Below are positions 32,301 to 47,300 of a stretch of DNA of 64,000 nucleotides, one piece after another. The DNA comes from Struthio camelus (lineage: Eukaryota; Chordata; Aves; Struthioniformes; Struthionidae). Location: positions 2,321,001-2,385,000 of the forward strand of contig NC_090953.1 of the NCBI RefSeq assembly GCF_040807025.1, read 5' to 3'. How positions within the stretch are numbered: position 1 is the first letter of the stretch; every line of letters starts with the position of its first letter. Made by a program: the position numbers and the translations under genes. The notes beneath the pieces were generated by a model. The model made no database searches and was not told the origin of the DNA. It was given only the letters and a program-made list of their open reading frames with translations.

Positions 32301-35300
32301 GAGCAATATGTTCTAAAACAAACACAAGCAACCCGTTGCACTTAAATATTCTGGAATTGATCTATTTTGTTTGGCAAGGTAATACTGAAAAAAAAATTCA
32401 AGGCATGGAAGCTTGAAATGCGTTTGCAGTTGCAGCGAACAGTTTCTCACTGCCCTGGGGAGACGACGTTCTCCATTTGGTGTGGTGTGCATGCCTTTTT
32501 GTGCAGTCGTTCTTTTTTTTGACGCTGCAAAATTAGGTTACTTTCAGGACAGACAGAGGCCCCCAGCCCTGCCACCACATGCCCCGGGCAGCTGCCGAGT
32601 CGGGGCGCTGAGCTGCACCGGGCTGTCCTGCTCCAAGAGCAGGCTAACACCAGCAGAGAGCACAGCTCTTTTTTTCACTAACGTCCATCTCCACTCGTTG
32701 CAAAGTGGCAAATCAGGGACTAAGGTTAAACCTCCCATGGTAAAATCACTACAGTAGGTTCACGCCCTATCAGCGATGGTTCATCTGACGTTTGAGAGCC
32801 TCGGAAACACGAGAGCTCGCGGCAATGCTGATAGGCCTAATCACAGAGGGAAGCGTTTCACCACGGAAAGAGATGCTGCGAAGAGGAGCCCAAAGGTAGT
32901 GCGGTTTGTCCCCCTACCAGAGCTCATCCTGCCCCCACAGCATTTCATCTGTTTGCTTAGACCTCTACACATGTTCATCACGGAGTAGCAACTATCTCCT
33001 TGACAAGTCTTAAATACTCAGTATTAAAATTTCCTGTTAATCAGTAGGTCCAACACATCCCGGGCAGCAGAAAATATACTGAAGAGCTATCACCAGGCAG
33101 CTCCATCGTACCGGCCAGGGTCCTGGCTCGGCCGCGTCCTGGCACGGGGGTCCGGCGCAATCTGCCGCTCGGCTGCACAGCGCTTGCAGCGGGCAGGGGA
33201 AGGCGGCTGCCGGCGAGCGCGGAGCCGCTCGTAGCGGAAAAGGTCAGGCAGGACGGGGCCGGGGATAGCCACAGAGTGAGTGTCAGCCAGCCTAATTTTG
33301 TGTGTCAACTCTGAAAATTAGATAAACAATGACAAACCAGGCTTTTTAAATGAACTTGTCTCATCTCGTTCTCTTGATAAAGGGTACATTTCTCAAGTTG
33401 CAGTGTCCCACCAGACAGGTTAACTCTTTCAAAGGGGAGCCCCTTGCAGAGGGTGATGTAAACGATTTAAATATCTGACACAAAATTAAAAGGGCACTGT
33501 CCCCCTGAGCACACAGCTCTGGTAATTCCAAGTCGTTGCCCACAAACCATCAATCATTTAGCCCAGTCAATTAAGCTGCCATTATTCAAGGGTAAAAGTT
33601 CCATAATTTTATCTACCCTTAAAATTCAGCAATTTGCTTTCACGGCATTCTCCCCAGGTCTGAGGAATCATCGTTTCTGATATTAACCTGCCCGCAGCTT
33701 ATCGCAACGGTTTTAAATTGCGTCCTCGGCAGGACCGCAGACACGCGGGCCGTCTCCAGGCCGGCGGGCACACGCGCGGCGCTGCTCCCCGACCTGCTCA
33801 CGGGCATCCTGGTTAGGAGCAAGGGCGACGCAGGGAGAAAAAACATCCTGCTCAGGGGAGACAAAAGTCGCTCCGAGAAATAGCTGTGATACGCGGCCTA
33901 CGCACCACTCATAGCCCCAAACCTGGGCTTCAGAGAGCCTCTGGCTTCAGCAGAGCGACGCATGCCTCAGCAGAGGCGTACGGTGCCTACCGCCTACCTA
34001 CAAGTCCAGGGAAGAGCAAAGCTCCGCTCTGCTGCACGAGACACTGCTCCATGCTGCCCCGCTCGCCTTCGCTCCTGCGGCACCCACCGCAAAACGCTCG
34101 AGCTGGAAAGCACCTCGTACGGCGAGGTTTAGACCTACACGGCGGCACCGAAACACGGCCAGGAGCTAGGCTGACAATAAATAACATTGCTCTAAGCCAT
34201 GCTTCTGCCATTTCAGAGGACTTCCTTAGGGCAGAGCAAGCGTGTGTTGATCGGGAGACTGGTTTAAAGGGTTCATGAAACAGGCTGCTGCCTACCGGAG
34301 CCAGGAGAACCAAAAAGTTAATTCCCATGGAGAAATACTGACCGATCCCCAATGTCCTCGTCTCCTGCCCCATCACTTGTGCGGACTTACAAGAGGGGGA
34401 CTGGCAGGACTTGGCCAGGAGCGCCCGGTGAGCCCGTGCCCGGCCAGCTTGGCTCCGGCTGCCACCTCCAACACTCGGGGGCTGCCTGCCAACGTCCCGC
34501 ACAGCGTCCTCCCTACAGCGAGGGGCGAGCTGCAACGACGGACCTGAACGTAACCCTGAGAAACACGGAGGAGGAAGGAGGGACAGAGAAGGGGTTGCAG
34601 AGACTGAGGCCTCGTGCTCACGACTGTCCAACACCCAAACGTAACCAGCGCACCTAACGAATTAGAAATGACGAGAGACCTCGCCGTTGCGCAGGGTACG
34701 GTGCCAAATAAACACGTCGCTGCGGGTTGCGACAGTGCCGTTCTTTAAGCGCCCTCTGTTATACGAACCCTCGCAGACTGCGCAGTGAAGGGACCGTGCC
34801 AAATTTATGGCAAAGAAGCAAAGACAAATTATGCATTTCATTTAAAAATCTGAATTCAGCATAACAAAAAACATAATAAAAGGAGCCCAACTGTTGCAAG
34901 CGCAGACTATCAAGACGACAGCAGTGCCCTTAGACAGCATTTCAAATACAGTTTATTAGTGTGTGATATGAAAAGGGTATTTTTATTGCATGATATAATG
35001 CAATGGGACCTTGGGCGCTCTGCAGAAGGACCTTGCACTCAGAAGTGTAATGAACCCATAGTCCAAAAAACATTATACTGTACATTAACCTATCATTAAT
35101 GGCACATTAGGGCTAGGGGCATTGCACGCTTGCTGGTCAGGGCTCCATCAGGACAGTATGGAGGAAACCACAGTCTTCACGGGCTTAAAACAAATAGAGA
35201 AAATAAATATTACTGATGGCTACAGGCTGCTTTAAGGGAAACTCACTCTCCACTTAACATGCCATTTTGATGCCATTTTTTGAAAAGTGGGGAGAGAAGA

Positions 35301-38300
35301 CTGTGCAGCAGTTTATTAGGCAATATGAGAAACGGCACACCACTGCTTCACAGCCCCACGTCGCGTGGTGCGTGAGACACGTCAACCAGAGCTTTTCCTC
35401 TGCCGAACGTGGCAGCTCCGAGCGCTGGGGCATCTTTCAAGGACAAAACGAAAACTGGAAGCGGGCTCTCCTTCCCTGCCATTCCCTAATCCCTGCGGAT
35501 ATCGCCAGTGCTTCCTTGTCTGTAGGAGCTGAGACGCAGGAGGAACACAGGCCTTGGGAAATCCCGGCTCCCCTCGCGGCAGCTCCTCACTCCCTCGAGC
35601 CAAGACAAAAGCGCAAGCAAGTGTTCACAGTCGAGGCGATCGATGCTGCTTTGCAGCCTCTGCACACATCCCTTTCCGCCCCAGGTGGCTGCACCCCAGA
35701 GCTGTTTGGCAGACCCCTCGCCCATGTCCGCACTAAGCGTAACCCAGCAGCAAACACGACCAAATCGCGACTTCGGTTATCCTCCTGGATTGGTCTCCAC
35801 AGCCAAGATCTCCCATGGCTTCCTCCACTAGAGGTGCCACCTTTGCTCAAAGGCAGCACGATCAGATGGCCATAGCGCAAACGTTAAAACAGAAAAGCCT
35901 GGCTGGCAACTCGGCCCTTGCCGGCTAAAGGGCTGCAAACCCTGCAACTCTGGGAAGGGAGAACTTGGCTGTAAAACAGTGGACCACAGGTATCATCCCC
36001 ACTACTTCTCCAGTTGCTGCTGCTGTTTCTGTGCTATTTACCGCTCTCGTAATTAACTGAGGGCGCATGCTCCGGAGGAAATCCTTACCACTCCCAGCGT
36101 GGATAGAAACAGAAACCAGGCCTCCAAAATGGCAAGCACAAATCCCCGCTCTGAAGCTGCACTGTCTTCCCGGGACACCCGGAGAGACGAGGTGCTCGAG
36201 TAACCCAAACTACCGCAGCCTGGCCCTGCGTCCCTCCCCAATGACCCCAACACACAGAAGATTTCGGTACTACTGCCTCCAGTAGTGGAGGATTTTACAT
36301 CTAGAGCTTCTGCCTCCAAGGACAAGCCAAACTAAATGCTGCTCTAATTATCTGTGCTAGCTATCCACAAGGCCAATTTCTGCTCCCACAGCCAGGAATA
36401 GCAGCTAGGAATCCTCAGGCCAATACTCTATAGCTGACTCCCAAATTGTTGCTAATTCACGGGCAGAGACGGTGATCGAGATCCCCTGTGGGGCTGCTCC
36501 ATGCAGCAGGCTTGCCTCCACCACTCACTTCTAAGACTCGATTGGGGTAAAAAGTCTGAAGCCTTCAAACACTTGCAGTGATCCATGGAGACCTGGAATA
36601 GGTACTCAGGTAAAAAGACCCCGCAAGACACTGTATTTAAGTGCACTCTGGCTGTTGCATCCCTTATTTCACTTTTGCAATTTTAGGATGCATTTTGGTC
36701 ATAGCAACTAACCTTTCACAGAAAAGGCTGGGTGTTTGAAGTGCTGGAAACAGCAGTGACCGGGAGGCTTGGCATGTCTAGAAAGCATGTCTCAAGCGTC
36801 TGAAAGCTCCAGCAAGGTCCCCTCTTGCTTAACAGACCTCCTCCTCCACATAGGAGACCTCCTGGTCTCCCTCGCGGTACCTGCAGTGATGGGACTCGGT
36901 ATGTCAAATCACAGCCAATCCGGCCGGAAAGCATTATCTTTTCCCACTCACTTGCGTGTCCGGGTTTGAACGGGTACCAAGGGCTTAGTGGCCGAGTTCT
37001 CTCTCCCACTTCCTACCCTCACAACATTGGCTATTCAGGGCAAGGACTGCCCCTTGCCGGGCTCGGTACCAAATTCAGCATAGCAGAGGGCCTCCTCTCA
37101 ACCAGGTACTAGAGTGAAAGCTCCCATAGCAGAGGCCAAACGCACAGTGCTTCAAATACATCTGCAGGAGCCTGCAAAACAGGCAAGCGGAGCGCCCAGG
37201 CAGTCCAAGAACCAGAAACAAAACCACCCCCACGACAACTTCTCAGAGTTTCCCACACCCATGGGCACACCACCTGTAGCTTCTGCTGGCTTTGAGAGCA
37301 GAAAGGACTGACATCAGGAACCAGGGAACAGCAGGGTACCAAAAAGGGTCAGAAAGCTGCAATGAGCAGTGGCATCTTCTGGGTGCACATGAAGCGGGGA
37401 TAAGAACACATCTTACAAGCAAAATCAAGTGCCGCTAGTCTCCGTGAAGTTTCTGCTCTCCTTCCTCATTCCCTTTTTCTGAGCTGTGAATAGCACAGCC
37501 CCAGCCTGCTAAACGCTTCCACGCCGAGTGTCAGAAAGTGGTGAGTTTTGTTTGTTGCATGGCCTCCCTAACATACATTGTAATTAAAATGTTGATTACT
37601 AAACAGTTTAAATATATGACAGACAATGCAGTTAAAGCCTACAGTTAGGTCAATATGTGATTTAGATTTGCCATTTAAAAACTCTCATTTAAATTTTGCA
37701 TACATTAATCACTACCATACTTCAATGTTCTGATATCCACCTGACTACACTATTAAAATAAAACTTGCTGCCCCAGGGAAATCCTACTTATTCTTAATTG
37801 TTTCGAGGCTTTGATGGGCTTTTAATCTAAGATTAATTTATGCAATTTTAAATAACTCTTCTTATGATTAATAAGCTTGAAAATTAAAAGGAGTCTAAAG
37901 CAATTATAATGAGCATTTGGTCATAACCTCATTAGGAGAAGGAGTGAAGGATACAGCTCTGGAATTCTTACAAGACTACAATTTAAGGTTACTTTCAGAG
38001 GAGTCAAACATAGTTCTTGAAATTGCAAAGGCAGATTAGCCTAGGTCAGTGTTAGAACCGTGGCTATCTAGATTAGCACTCTAATGGTTTTATCCCTCTG
38101 ATGATATTTAAGATGGTGAAAAGATGGTACAAAGTGTATCAGACAAAATGATAAATGAATAATGCTACTAAGCAGTTAAGTCTAGGAGCTAGATTTTCTG
38201 TTTACCATTATTTTTTCTTTTGAGGAGGATTCCTTTCCCCTTTTTTTTTTTGGTGTTTTTTTTTCTGTGTTTGTAGACTAACTTTTTCCAATGTAGTTCT

Positions 38301-41300
38301 ACTTTTTATATGATAAAGTTAACTGGAAGTGCTTTAGTATTTTGGCATCAAGACGACTGCTACAATTTACGGACTTTATCTTTAAATAACGATATTTCCC
38401 AAGTGCAGCGGATGGGCTAAGAACAGCTTAACTTGTTATTTTAGTTCTGTGCAGATATTGCCATTGCCGAGTTCCTTGCCTCCATCGTAAGTCACAGGGA
38501 AGTCCCCGGTGGCCTGTCGCTCTCCAGCACTCTAAGGCCTGCCACCTGAAGAGGAATGGTCCACATGTCACACCTGAATTTGCACTTTTAAACAGTAATT
38601 CAGATCTCCTATTATGATTAAAAAACTTTAAAACAAAACAAAACCCCTCCTCTGAAGCTTTGGACATTGGCCATAGCGGAACGACGTGCTGATGGCCCTA
38701 AAAACAGTCCCCAGAAACCTCTTGTGCTCCTGGCTGATGTGTCCAGGCTGGATGCTGAGGACTACAAACTCGTCCTCAGATCCAGCATCAAGAGAACATT
38801 TTTCTTCTGGCCAGCTCAGCAGGACCTAGTGCAGCTACTCTGCCTTCTGCAGCATGGAGTTCAGACTCCTCAGTTCCTTCCTACTGCAGGGCCCGAAGGC
38901 ACGTGTCAGTGCGTGTGTGCGTGCCCATGTGTGCGGGATTTCTGCTGTTCTCTTCCTGTGGCACACAGTAGTCTCTGGGGCTCCTTCTGTACTTCTGTCC
39001 TGAAGGTCTTACATTTATCGCAGAGTTTTGGTTTTGGCTATGGCACAGAGGGGTCTATTTGCCCACCTGCAGATCATTCTTTCCACAGCAGTTTTGCTTT
39101 TGATATTTGCTGTTAAACCAGAGACCGTGCTTGGTATGTCCCTTGGTGCTTAGCTAACAAAATGAGTTAACTCCCAGCAAAGGTATGTCTCGTGATGACT
39201 CTTCAAAGATTAAAGCATCCGAAATATAATTGAAGTGTGCTTTTGCAAGTGTTGCCGAGGTTAGGAAGAGCAGGAGAAGAGGAAAAGAGAGAGTGGCCCA
39301 AGGCTGAGCGAGTATGTCAACATTAGCAAGCTGTCGACAGCAGGAGCAGATCCGTAGCGTGAAACGGCTGGTGCAGTGTCGCGGGGATGGAGGAGGTTTG
39401 CTCTGGACCGGCTCTAGCCTGGGCTGTGCCTGGAGTGCTTTGCCCTTAGTTTCATTTGAAGTCAGCTCAACCCCCGAGCTTCAAGACCTCTCTGTGATGA
39501 GGATCAAAGCGTGGTATCTCTGAAGGATCAGGAGATTCACCGTGAGCGCACCAACCGTCTCATCGACACCAAACAGAACTAGTCAGACACAAACAACTGA
39601 TTTAGTATTTCCTTCAAACGGGGCCTGAGCATTCCCCTGGCTGAGGAAAAAAAGGGAGGAAAAACCAGTCTAGATTTTGAGAAACTGGTTTCTATCAACA
39701 GAACCCCCTCTCCCCCCAGCAAATCACTGCAATGATTTACACAACCTCCTAAATATTTGCCAGCCAAACCTTGAAGTAGAAAGTGCTGTGCACACACACA
39801 CACACACAAAACAACCACCCTACCAGAAAACAGAACGGCCTGGGAACTGCACGCAAGAATGAAGCGGCCTGCATTTCACTCACATCTCCGTAACGCAGTT
39901 GTGCAATTAAAACCAACAAGTTCTCACTAAGATCGTACCGAGTTACGTGCCTAAACACCTTCCACAGCCAGCGCAAAATAACATACCCGTGTTTTGTCAG
40001 AAAGACTAATTAAATCAAGTATTAGATGATCGAGTATGAACACACTGTCAAATCGTACTCTGTCTTCGGAGCAGAGAAAGTACTGATATAAAACTGTACA
40101 AGGATAAATGTATGGAGCCCTTTTAAAAACACAGAAAAGAACACAAAAATATAACCACTAGTTGGCTTGGAAAATAAAAAAAAAAAAAAAAACCTTTCTC
40201 ACCCAAGGTCGTTGAACAAATGATCAAGGCCACAAAAACCATTTCCATTCTCCGACTTGTATTTTAAAGCCACCGCTTCCTAAAAGGAGCCTTTACCAGG
40301 GACAATCCCGGCTCTCCCGAGCTAGCTGGCCAGATTTTCCCGTCGTGGGAGCAGACTTCAGCGGCGCCGCTCTGATTTACACCAGCCGAGCGTTTACCCC
40401 AGCATCTCGCGTTAACCGCAAGCAGGCAGATGCACATTTATGGGACAATGAACTTTTCCACGGATGCCGCTCCGAGTGCTTTGCTGTTACTGCCTCAATA
40501 AACCTGCGCGTTCCAGGGCTGCGGCAGCTGCCTTCGCTGGGAGTCGGAGCAGCGAGCTCCAGCGGAAAGGCCGCGGCTTAAAAAAAAAAATCATGTTTAA
40601 TTTAAAAATTAGAAACTGGAGCAGGCTGTGAGCACAGAGGTTGATTGAAACAAAATTTAAATTCCTGTCAAGCCCATTTAAACACAGGGGCCCTTCATAG
40701 ACAATTAGCTGCTCCCTGTGAATGCTGAATAAACTCAGGCCTGGTCACTGTTAGAAGAGAGCAGACCTACTGTGAGGAGCTGGAAAAAAATTAACTAAAA
40801 TCAGGCTGTATGAAATATTTAGCCTCCCAGTTTATCACAGGGGTTTGAAAGTGTAAACAAGACAAAAATCGATTCCTCGGTGCCCTCCAATCAATCCCCC
40901 AAAATGGTTAGGGCATCTGTTTCTGCTAAATTTTGTTTACTCTGGCAGATTTGCCTTAATTGCAGTTGTTTATCTCCCATTGTCCCCGGGGCCCTAATCT
41001 CCCGATTACTAATACTTAACACTCATTTCACATCTAAAGCTACTTCTAATCCTCAACAGGTTTCTGGGGCTCTTAAAATTATTGCAACCGCCGAGACAGG
41101 AGAGGCAACCTCTTTGTGCAGGGAACATTTTCTTATCTACTACCAGCTGGGTCCAATCATCACCAGGGAGGGCCACAACAAAGGTGCTAAAAGGCTCTTT
41201 CACAGTCACGGCTGCTCCACTGGGAATTCAGCAGATAAAAAAGAGCTTTGATGGAAAAAATCCGAACAAGAGGGCTATAACAGTCCAGCCAAATAAAGTT

Positions 41301-44300
41301 ACTGTCATAATCAAATGCTGTCAATCACAATGAAAATCCAATTAAAAATCTTTCAGTGCAGCCCTCTTAAGTAGAAAAATGTCCCCTATTTATATGCGTT
41401 TTTTGTCAACTGCACAAATTAGAAAGTAGTATTAATTGATTTTTTACTACTTTAGGCCCTGATCCGCCAGCTGAATTTCTGTGCATGCAAGAATCAACCA
41501 GTACAAATCTGATTAAAGGATTGGAGACATAATGCACACAGGTCACTAAGAAGCCATATCTGTATCTCCTGCTTTATAGTCTGCTTATTCACAGGCAATT
41601 ATTACTATTATTTAATACTGCAGGAGCGTCTTGAGGTGCTAATTAGAGTACAGACCCACAATAGCTGGTACTATACAAGTGTGAGCAATTTTAATCTGCA
41701 GTGGGTCTGAACAGATTTAAAATTCTGGTTTTATTATAAGAATAAATAGTATACATAGATCTCCACAGCTGCCTGTTACAGCAGCTTCTATGATGAATTT
41801 GAAACAAACTGGAAGGATAATGAGCTGGGTATTAAAGATTCGACTCTTATTTTAGAACTATTAACTTTCTTTTTTTTAATAAGTACAGAGGGAAGACAAT
41901 TGACATAAAAATACCAATAACACAAATACACAAGTTCTCAATGTCTCTTCTTTGAAAGACTTGCAATTCTGCTACCAAACTGAGATGTAAATATTTGTCT
42001 AAGTGTCTGGAAAGCTAGAGAACAAGCAGAAGTGCCAAATGAGACATTTGCTCAAATTAAACTGCAAAACCCTGGAGACTCAAGGAACCAAAAACATGAA
42101 CTGTATCATTCTAAGTTGCTGCCAATGTGTTTTTGTCTAATTTCCTTGCATTTTTAACACTTCTTTCAGCCCACTCGAATTCTTCCTTTTCACATTTCAC
42201 TGGAAAGTACTAGTATGTCATGCAGCTTTATGGTATGTTAGAAAGAGAAAGATTTTCACATTTTCTGTAAAAAGCGAGTGGCTGCACCAACAATGGGACT
42301 GCAGAAGACAGTGAATAAATATAACACCTTAAAACTCTAATGCTCTCAAGTTAACCTTGTCACAATGTTCGTCTTCTGTAATTGCTGGATTTAGTGACAC
42401 TGATGGAATGTATTTCTCCATTTCGATAGCTGATTTCTCAAGTGACAAAAAAGAGCAAATCATACCCCTAAGGACAGAAACAGCATTTTTTTGAGAGACG
42501 GAGGGATGGGGAGAGAGAGAGAGAAAGATCCACAACCACCTTTCCCTGTTTCAGGGGAGTGGGGAATTGGCTGAGCAACAAAGCTACCTGAAATAAGACA
42601 TTTTTTCTCCAGCTCTGAGCTGGGGAAAAGCTTCCTTATGGAGGAAGAGGACTAACACCCCGTAGCAAGCACATCCTGAGCGCTACTGCAAAATCCTAAC
42701 GTCGGTAAAGTGAACACAAATTCTGTCACCGACTTCGACATACTCAGGACGTCACCCAGAACCCCTTGTCTGCTGAATGACTGACCTGATAGCTTGAAGA
42801 CACAGCCTAACATTTATCGCATCTGTAACAGCTAGACTAACACGCGGGTCTGTACTTTGCTGCTTAGAAATGAGACGGCAGCCCTTTCCTGCACGGCTGG
42901 CATGCGTTTTGGTTGTCTATCAGAATTTCTCCCTGTCGTGGGATGAATGAACTAGGATCATGGTGACAGAGGAGAGTCTCACTGCTTGCAAACAGAGCTA
43001 TCCATCACCGGTTCAAGCACTGACAATTTTACGCTGGACAAATCATTGCTGATAGGGAGATCCTGCACTGGCTGAGGCCGGGGTGGGGGGGGGGGAAGAT
43101 GTTTGCAAGTAGCCAAAGAGTGAAATTTCCTGGCTCACTGTGATCCAGCAATGACACACAAACATCTAGAGAGATACAGACAGAAAACACGCATCCATAA
43201 AGCTGTCTTCAAAAGATTTACTGCATGCATTTGAGAAAAGTAAAGCGCAGACAGACCTCTACTCTTTCTCAAAAGTTACCATGTCATCAAAAAACCCAGC
43301 CTGTACAGCAAGCCCAGACATTCAACTCAACAGTTCCACTACTGTAACGTAAAAAGCCAAATTATCCGTTGGGGAAATCCTATTTATTGGCCAACATAAG
43401 TGGCAGTATTTTATGGACTTTATTGTGAAGTTTGATATAAAAATCCAGGTAGGATTACGCTGATCCTCCATTTGTTTGTTTAAACTAGAAAAGTCCTTCC
43501 TAAGAGCTACACACAACAACAGTTCAACACGCAGAACAAGCTGCAAACAAGTTCAGCTCTGCCTGGTAGGGAGTGCTACTGTCCAGACTCTTTACAAAAT
43601 AGCTACTTAAATGCTTCTCATGTTCAATTCGCTATAGTTGCTGGGGATGGGGGCACAGCCAGCCAGCCAGGATCCTTTTTTGAGAGTTAGTAACATGCTG
43701 ACCTTAAGAAAACATATTTAAGTATAGAAATAAATGATCTATCTGAAAAATGCCCATTGTAGCTAATGAGATCAGAGTGCCTGGTCTAAATGCCACTCCT
43801 GAAACCACAACAGAGGGATCGCTGAACGCACATGAACGGGAAACTTCTGCGCTAGGCTTAAAAAAAATGAGGAAAACCATGTCTTTTGGCAAGTCAGTTT
43901 TGGATATGGAAGACGTACAATTTACCATACACTTTTCTAAAATAATGAAACATCAACATAGAAAGTATCAGTAATTTGAATTAAAAAAGGAGAAAAGCTA
44001 CAAGCTATGATTCCGATTTGGAGAGTTAAATAGAAATTAGAAGATCTATGCAAAAGCAATCCAGTGCAGAAGTTGATTGTATTCCTGGCCAAAAAACATT
44101 GCCTCTTCCTCCCCTATACTCTTCTTGAGAAATCCAAACCTAGCATCTTAAGGACTGTATTTTTAGGCAGCCATGGGAAAGCATAAAGGAATAACAATTA
44201 CATACTTGACTTTTGGTATTTCAAATACAATTCCTTTAAATAAATCACTTGCATTTAAACAGTCTTATGTAGCACGCTAGACTTCAATGCTGTATTAACA

Positions 44301-47300
44301 AAAAACTCAACAGCAGACATCAATAATTCTGCTGGCTTTCTGAGTGCATACAAGCTGCAAAATAAAAGGCCAACCTCCTAGCTGAAGAAGAGAGATTTTA
44401 AACAATTACCAAAGCAGGCTAGTGATATCATAAAGGCAATTTCTGCGCTAGCTTGTTTTCTGAAACTCTCTTTGCCACTGAACAGCTAGAACAGATAATA
44501 ACTATTAGTAAATCAAACTCCTGCAATATCCAGCTGTGTCTCACACATTTACATACAGATAGAATGGGTATATGTTTTTAATATGTATGCGATACGTACT
44601 TTTACCACAGCTGAAGTGCATGCTACAAAGGAGGAGGAGAATGGGAATGGAATCAGCATGAGATAATAAAGTGGCCTAGATAAAGTATTAGCCAGCGATT
44701 GATCTCAAACAGGGGATGTTGCTTCTCTCTGACCTGATTACTTACTATGCATAGATTCCATTAAATAGAGCTTAGAATGGAAAGCTTCTGAAAAATACCG
44801 TAAATACGGTCAGATCTACCGCTTCCTGAGCCAAACCAGCGTGCAGACGGCCGCCCGCACACGCGGCACCAGGAGGAGTTCAGTCCTTACCCGTCCTGCC
44901 CCATCGCGCCTGCTAAGCATACGCGCCCCACTCGGGCATGTCTGCACTTCCCTGGGATGCAGGCTTGCAATGCCGGACAGCTCTATATTTTAAAAGAGAA
45001 CAGGAACTTCAGGAATCTTCCCCCCCCCCCCCCCCCCCCCTTTACGGAGAAGATTTGTTGAGGTTTCCCTTTTCTTGTTGGAAGGGGAGAGAAGAGAGGT
45101 GGAGGGATATTCTAAGATGTTGTGCGGACTTCTCTGGTGCTGAAACGGGATGCATTCGATTTAATTTGATTGTATGTCTTTCACTTCGTAAGAAGGAACA
45201 AAAGAGCACACACAGCAAGAACAAGGTGCAGAGCATCCACTAGCAATTATAAAGATCATTCCTCTCCCAGGATAGAGTATTTTCCCATTGCTCAGTGAAA
45301 TTTCTTTTTTCACTCCTGTGAAAATCTGTTAATTTGAAATACTTTGAAACAATTATATCACTGACTATGTATACACTGAGAAACTGATGTTATAAATGCA
45401 TCTTTTTTGGAGGGGGGGTAGATAGAACAAAAGGCATAGCGACCGAGTGTAAATATAAGGATTTGATTTATGCTAGCTGTTATGAAGATTTGGTGCTCGC
45501 GTGTACAAGAATATCTATGGTACTCGAAAGCCTGACTTTATGTAGGAATTTCATATAGCCTTGGCTTTGGCCCTGTTTTCCAACAAAATGTGCATAGTGA
45601 CTTTTATTAAAAAAAAAAAAAAAAAAGGGCTTCCTAACATGATAGACAGGGTAAATCCATCCCTGATGTAACCCGGTGGCTTCAATGGAGTTGCCAATCT
45701 GGCACGCCAGGTATTGTTAGCCAGCTCTTAAGATGCATTTAACAATTCACTGATCATCAGGAGAGTAGAAAAAGATTGATGTTCTGCTCCCTTCATTTTG
45801 CTTTCAGTCTTTAATTATACTAAATTGGTTACAAAATAGTGACTTTCAGTACAGTTAATGTCCAAGGGGAGAAAACCTGCACTCTGATGTTTTGTATGAA
45901 GCTAACGACGGTTACACGTTACCCCTTTCATCCTTGGTAGCACGTTGCATCTAAATCCAAAAAAAAACCAATATCCGAGGTAAAATCCTGGACGCATTTA
46001 AATTGATGGTAAGCTGACTTCAACAGGTCCGGGATTTCACTGATAATATGTACATCACGCTACCCATTACTGACAGTTAACACAGGTGCAGGTTTGTCAA
46101 GAAGTGAAGATACCCATCAGAATTACAACAAGGGTTCTGGAAAGGAGAGACAGCGAACTGGAAAGGATATTACGGTCAGCACCTCTAAAACTCAAAATAT
46201 GTTGAAACAGCCTTAGCTTTGGTCCTATTTTCCAACAAAGTATGGAAATGTATATTCCACATGTATGTATGTACAGATATGCTTACATGTGTGCATGCGT
46301 GTGTGTATATGCATTTTGCATATGCTAATATATATACGCGTGTGAGTTTTATAAATGAAATACGCCTTGACAAGATAGGTAAGTCTACCACAACGTAGCC
46401 CTATGACACATCGTCATATAGACTTTAGATTTCACCTAAATAATGAATTACCTAAAAAGCTGTCCCCGAAACCACAGTAAAAGTTCTGAAACAAGCAAAT
46501 CAACTATTCCAGTACTAAACTAGTCTTCAGAGTGAATCCACCAAGCCCGTGCTTTGTGCTCTGCGCCAACAGAAACAAGCTATTCCTCAGCAAGATGCTA
46601 TTTTCTATTTTCTGCGGGATCTTTCAAAGAACGCTCCTCCGACAGAGCCTATCGTCCCTCGAACCACGAAACTTGAACACGCAAACAGCATTTGCATCCT
46701 TCTGCGCCAATAAAAAGCGCAACTTTGCCAAAAGTAGTTACAAGAATAAGGCTCCAATCTTGCTCACCTTTGAAACCCTGCTAACTTTACTTCTTTGACT
46801 TCAGCGAAATGTGCGCTCTGTACTAGGTTTGGAAGGATGTGACCCTTGAATGATTGTCACTGATTTCCTCTATATCCTCTGCACTTCTGTGCCCCTTTTG
46901 TTCTCGTTTTTCCTCCTCCATGAAGACCCCCAGACATAGCAGCGTAGGGGCGTCCAGGAACGTGTAGGACTTGACGGGAGAGCAGCGCCTGGGCCGACAG
47001 TCTGCTAGAGAAGAGCACGGGGCCCTCAGAGCCCATCAGGCTGCAAGGAGGATTCAGGCCAGCCAACGAGGGCCAGCCACGCTGTGGGCAAGGAGGGGGT
47101 CAGCTCTTTATTTCAGCAGCAGTCTACCTCACGCTTAAGTACTTGTTTCTGCAAGTACATTTATAATTGAATAGAGAGTAGGGTGAGGGGGAATATGTAT
47201 TAAACAAAAGATTTTGTTTAAAAAGTAGGAAGTTTTTTTTTTCCTGAACTGCTATCATTTTAAAAATATTTTACAAAACACCTCCTCAAAAGGGGACTAG

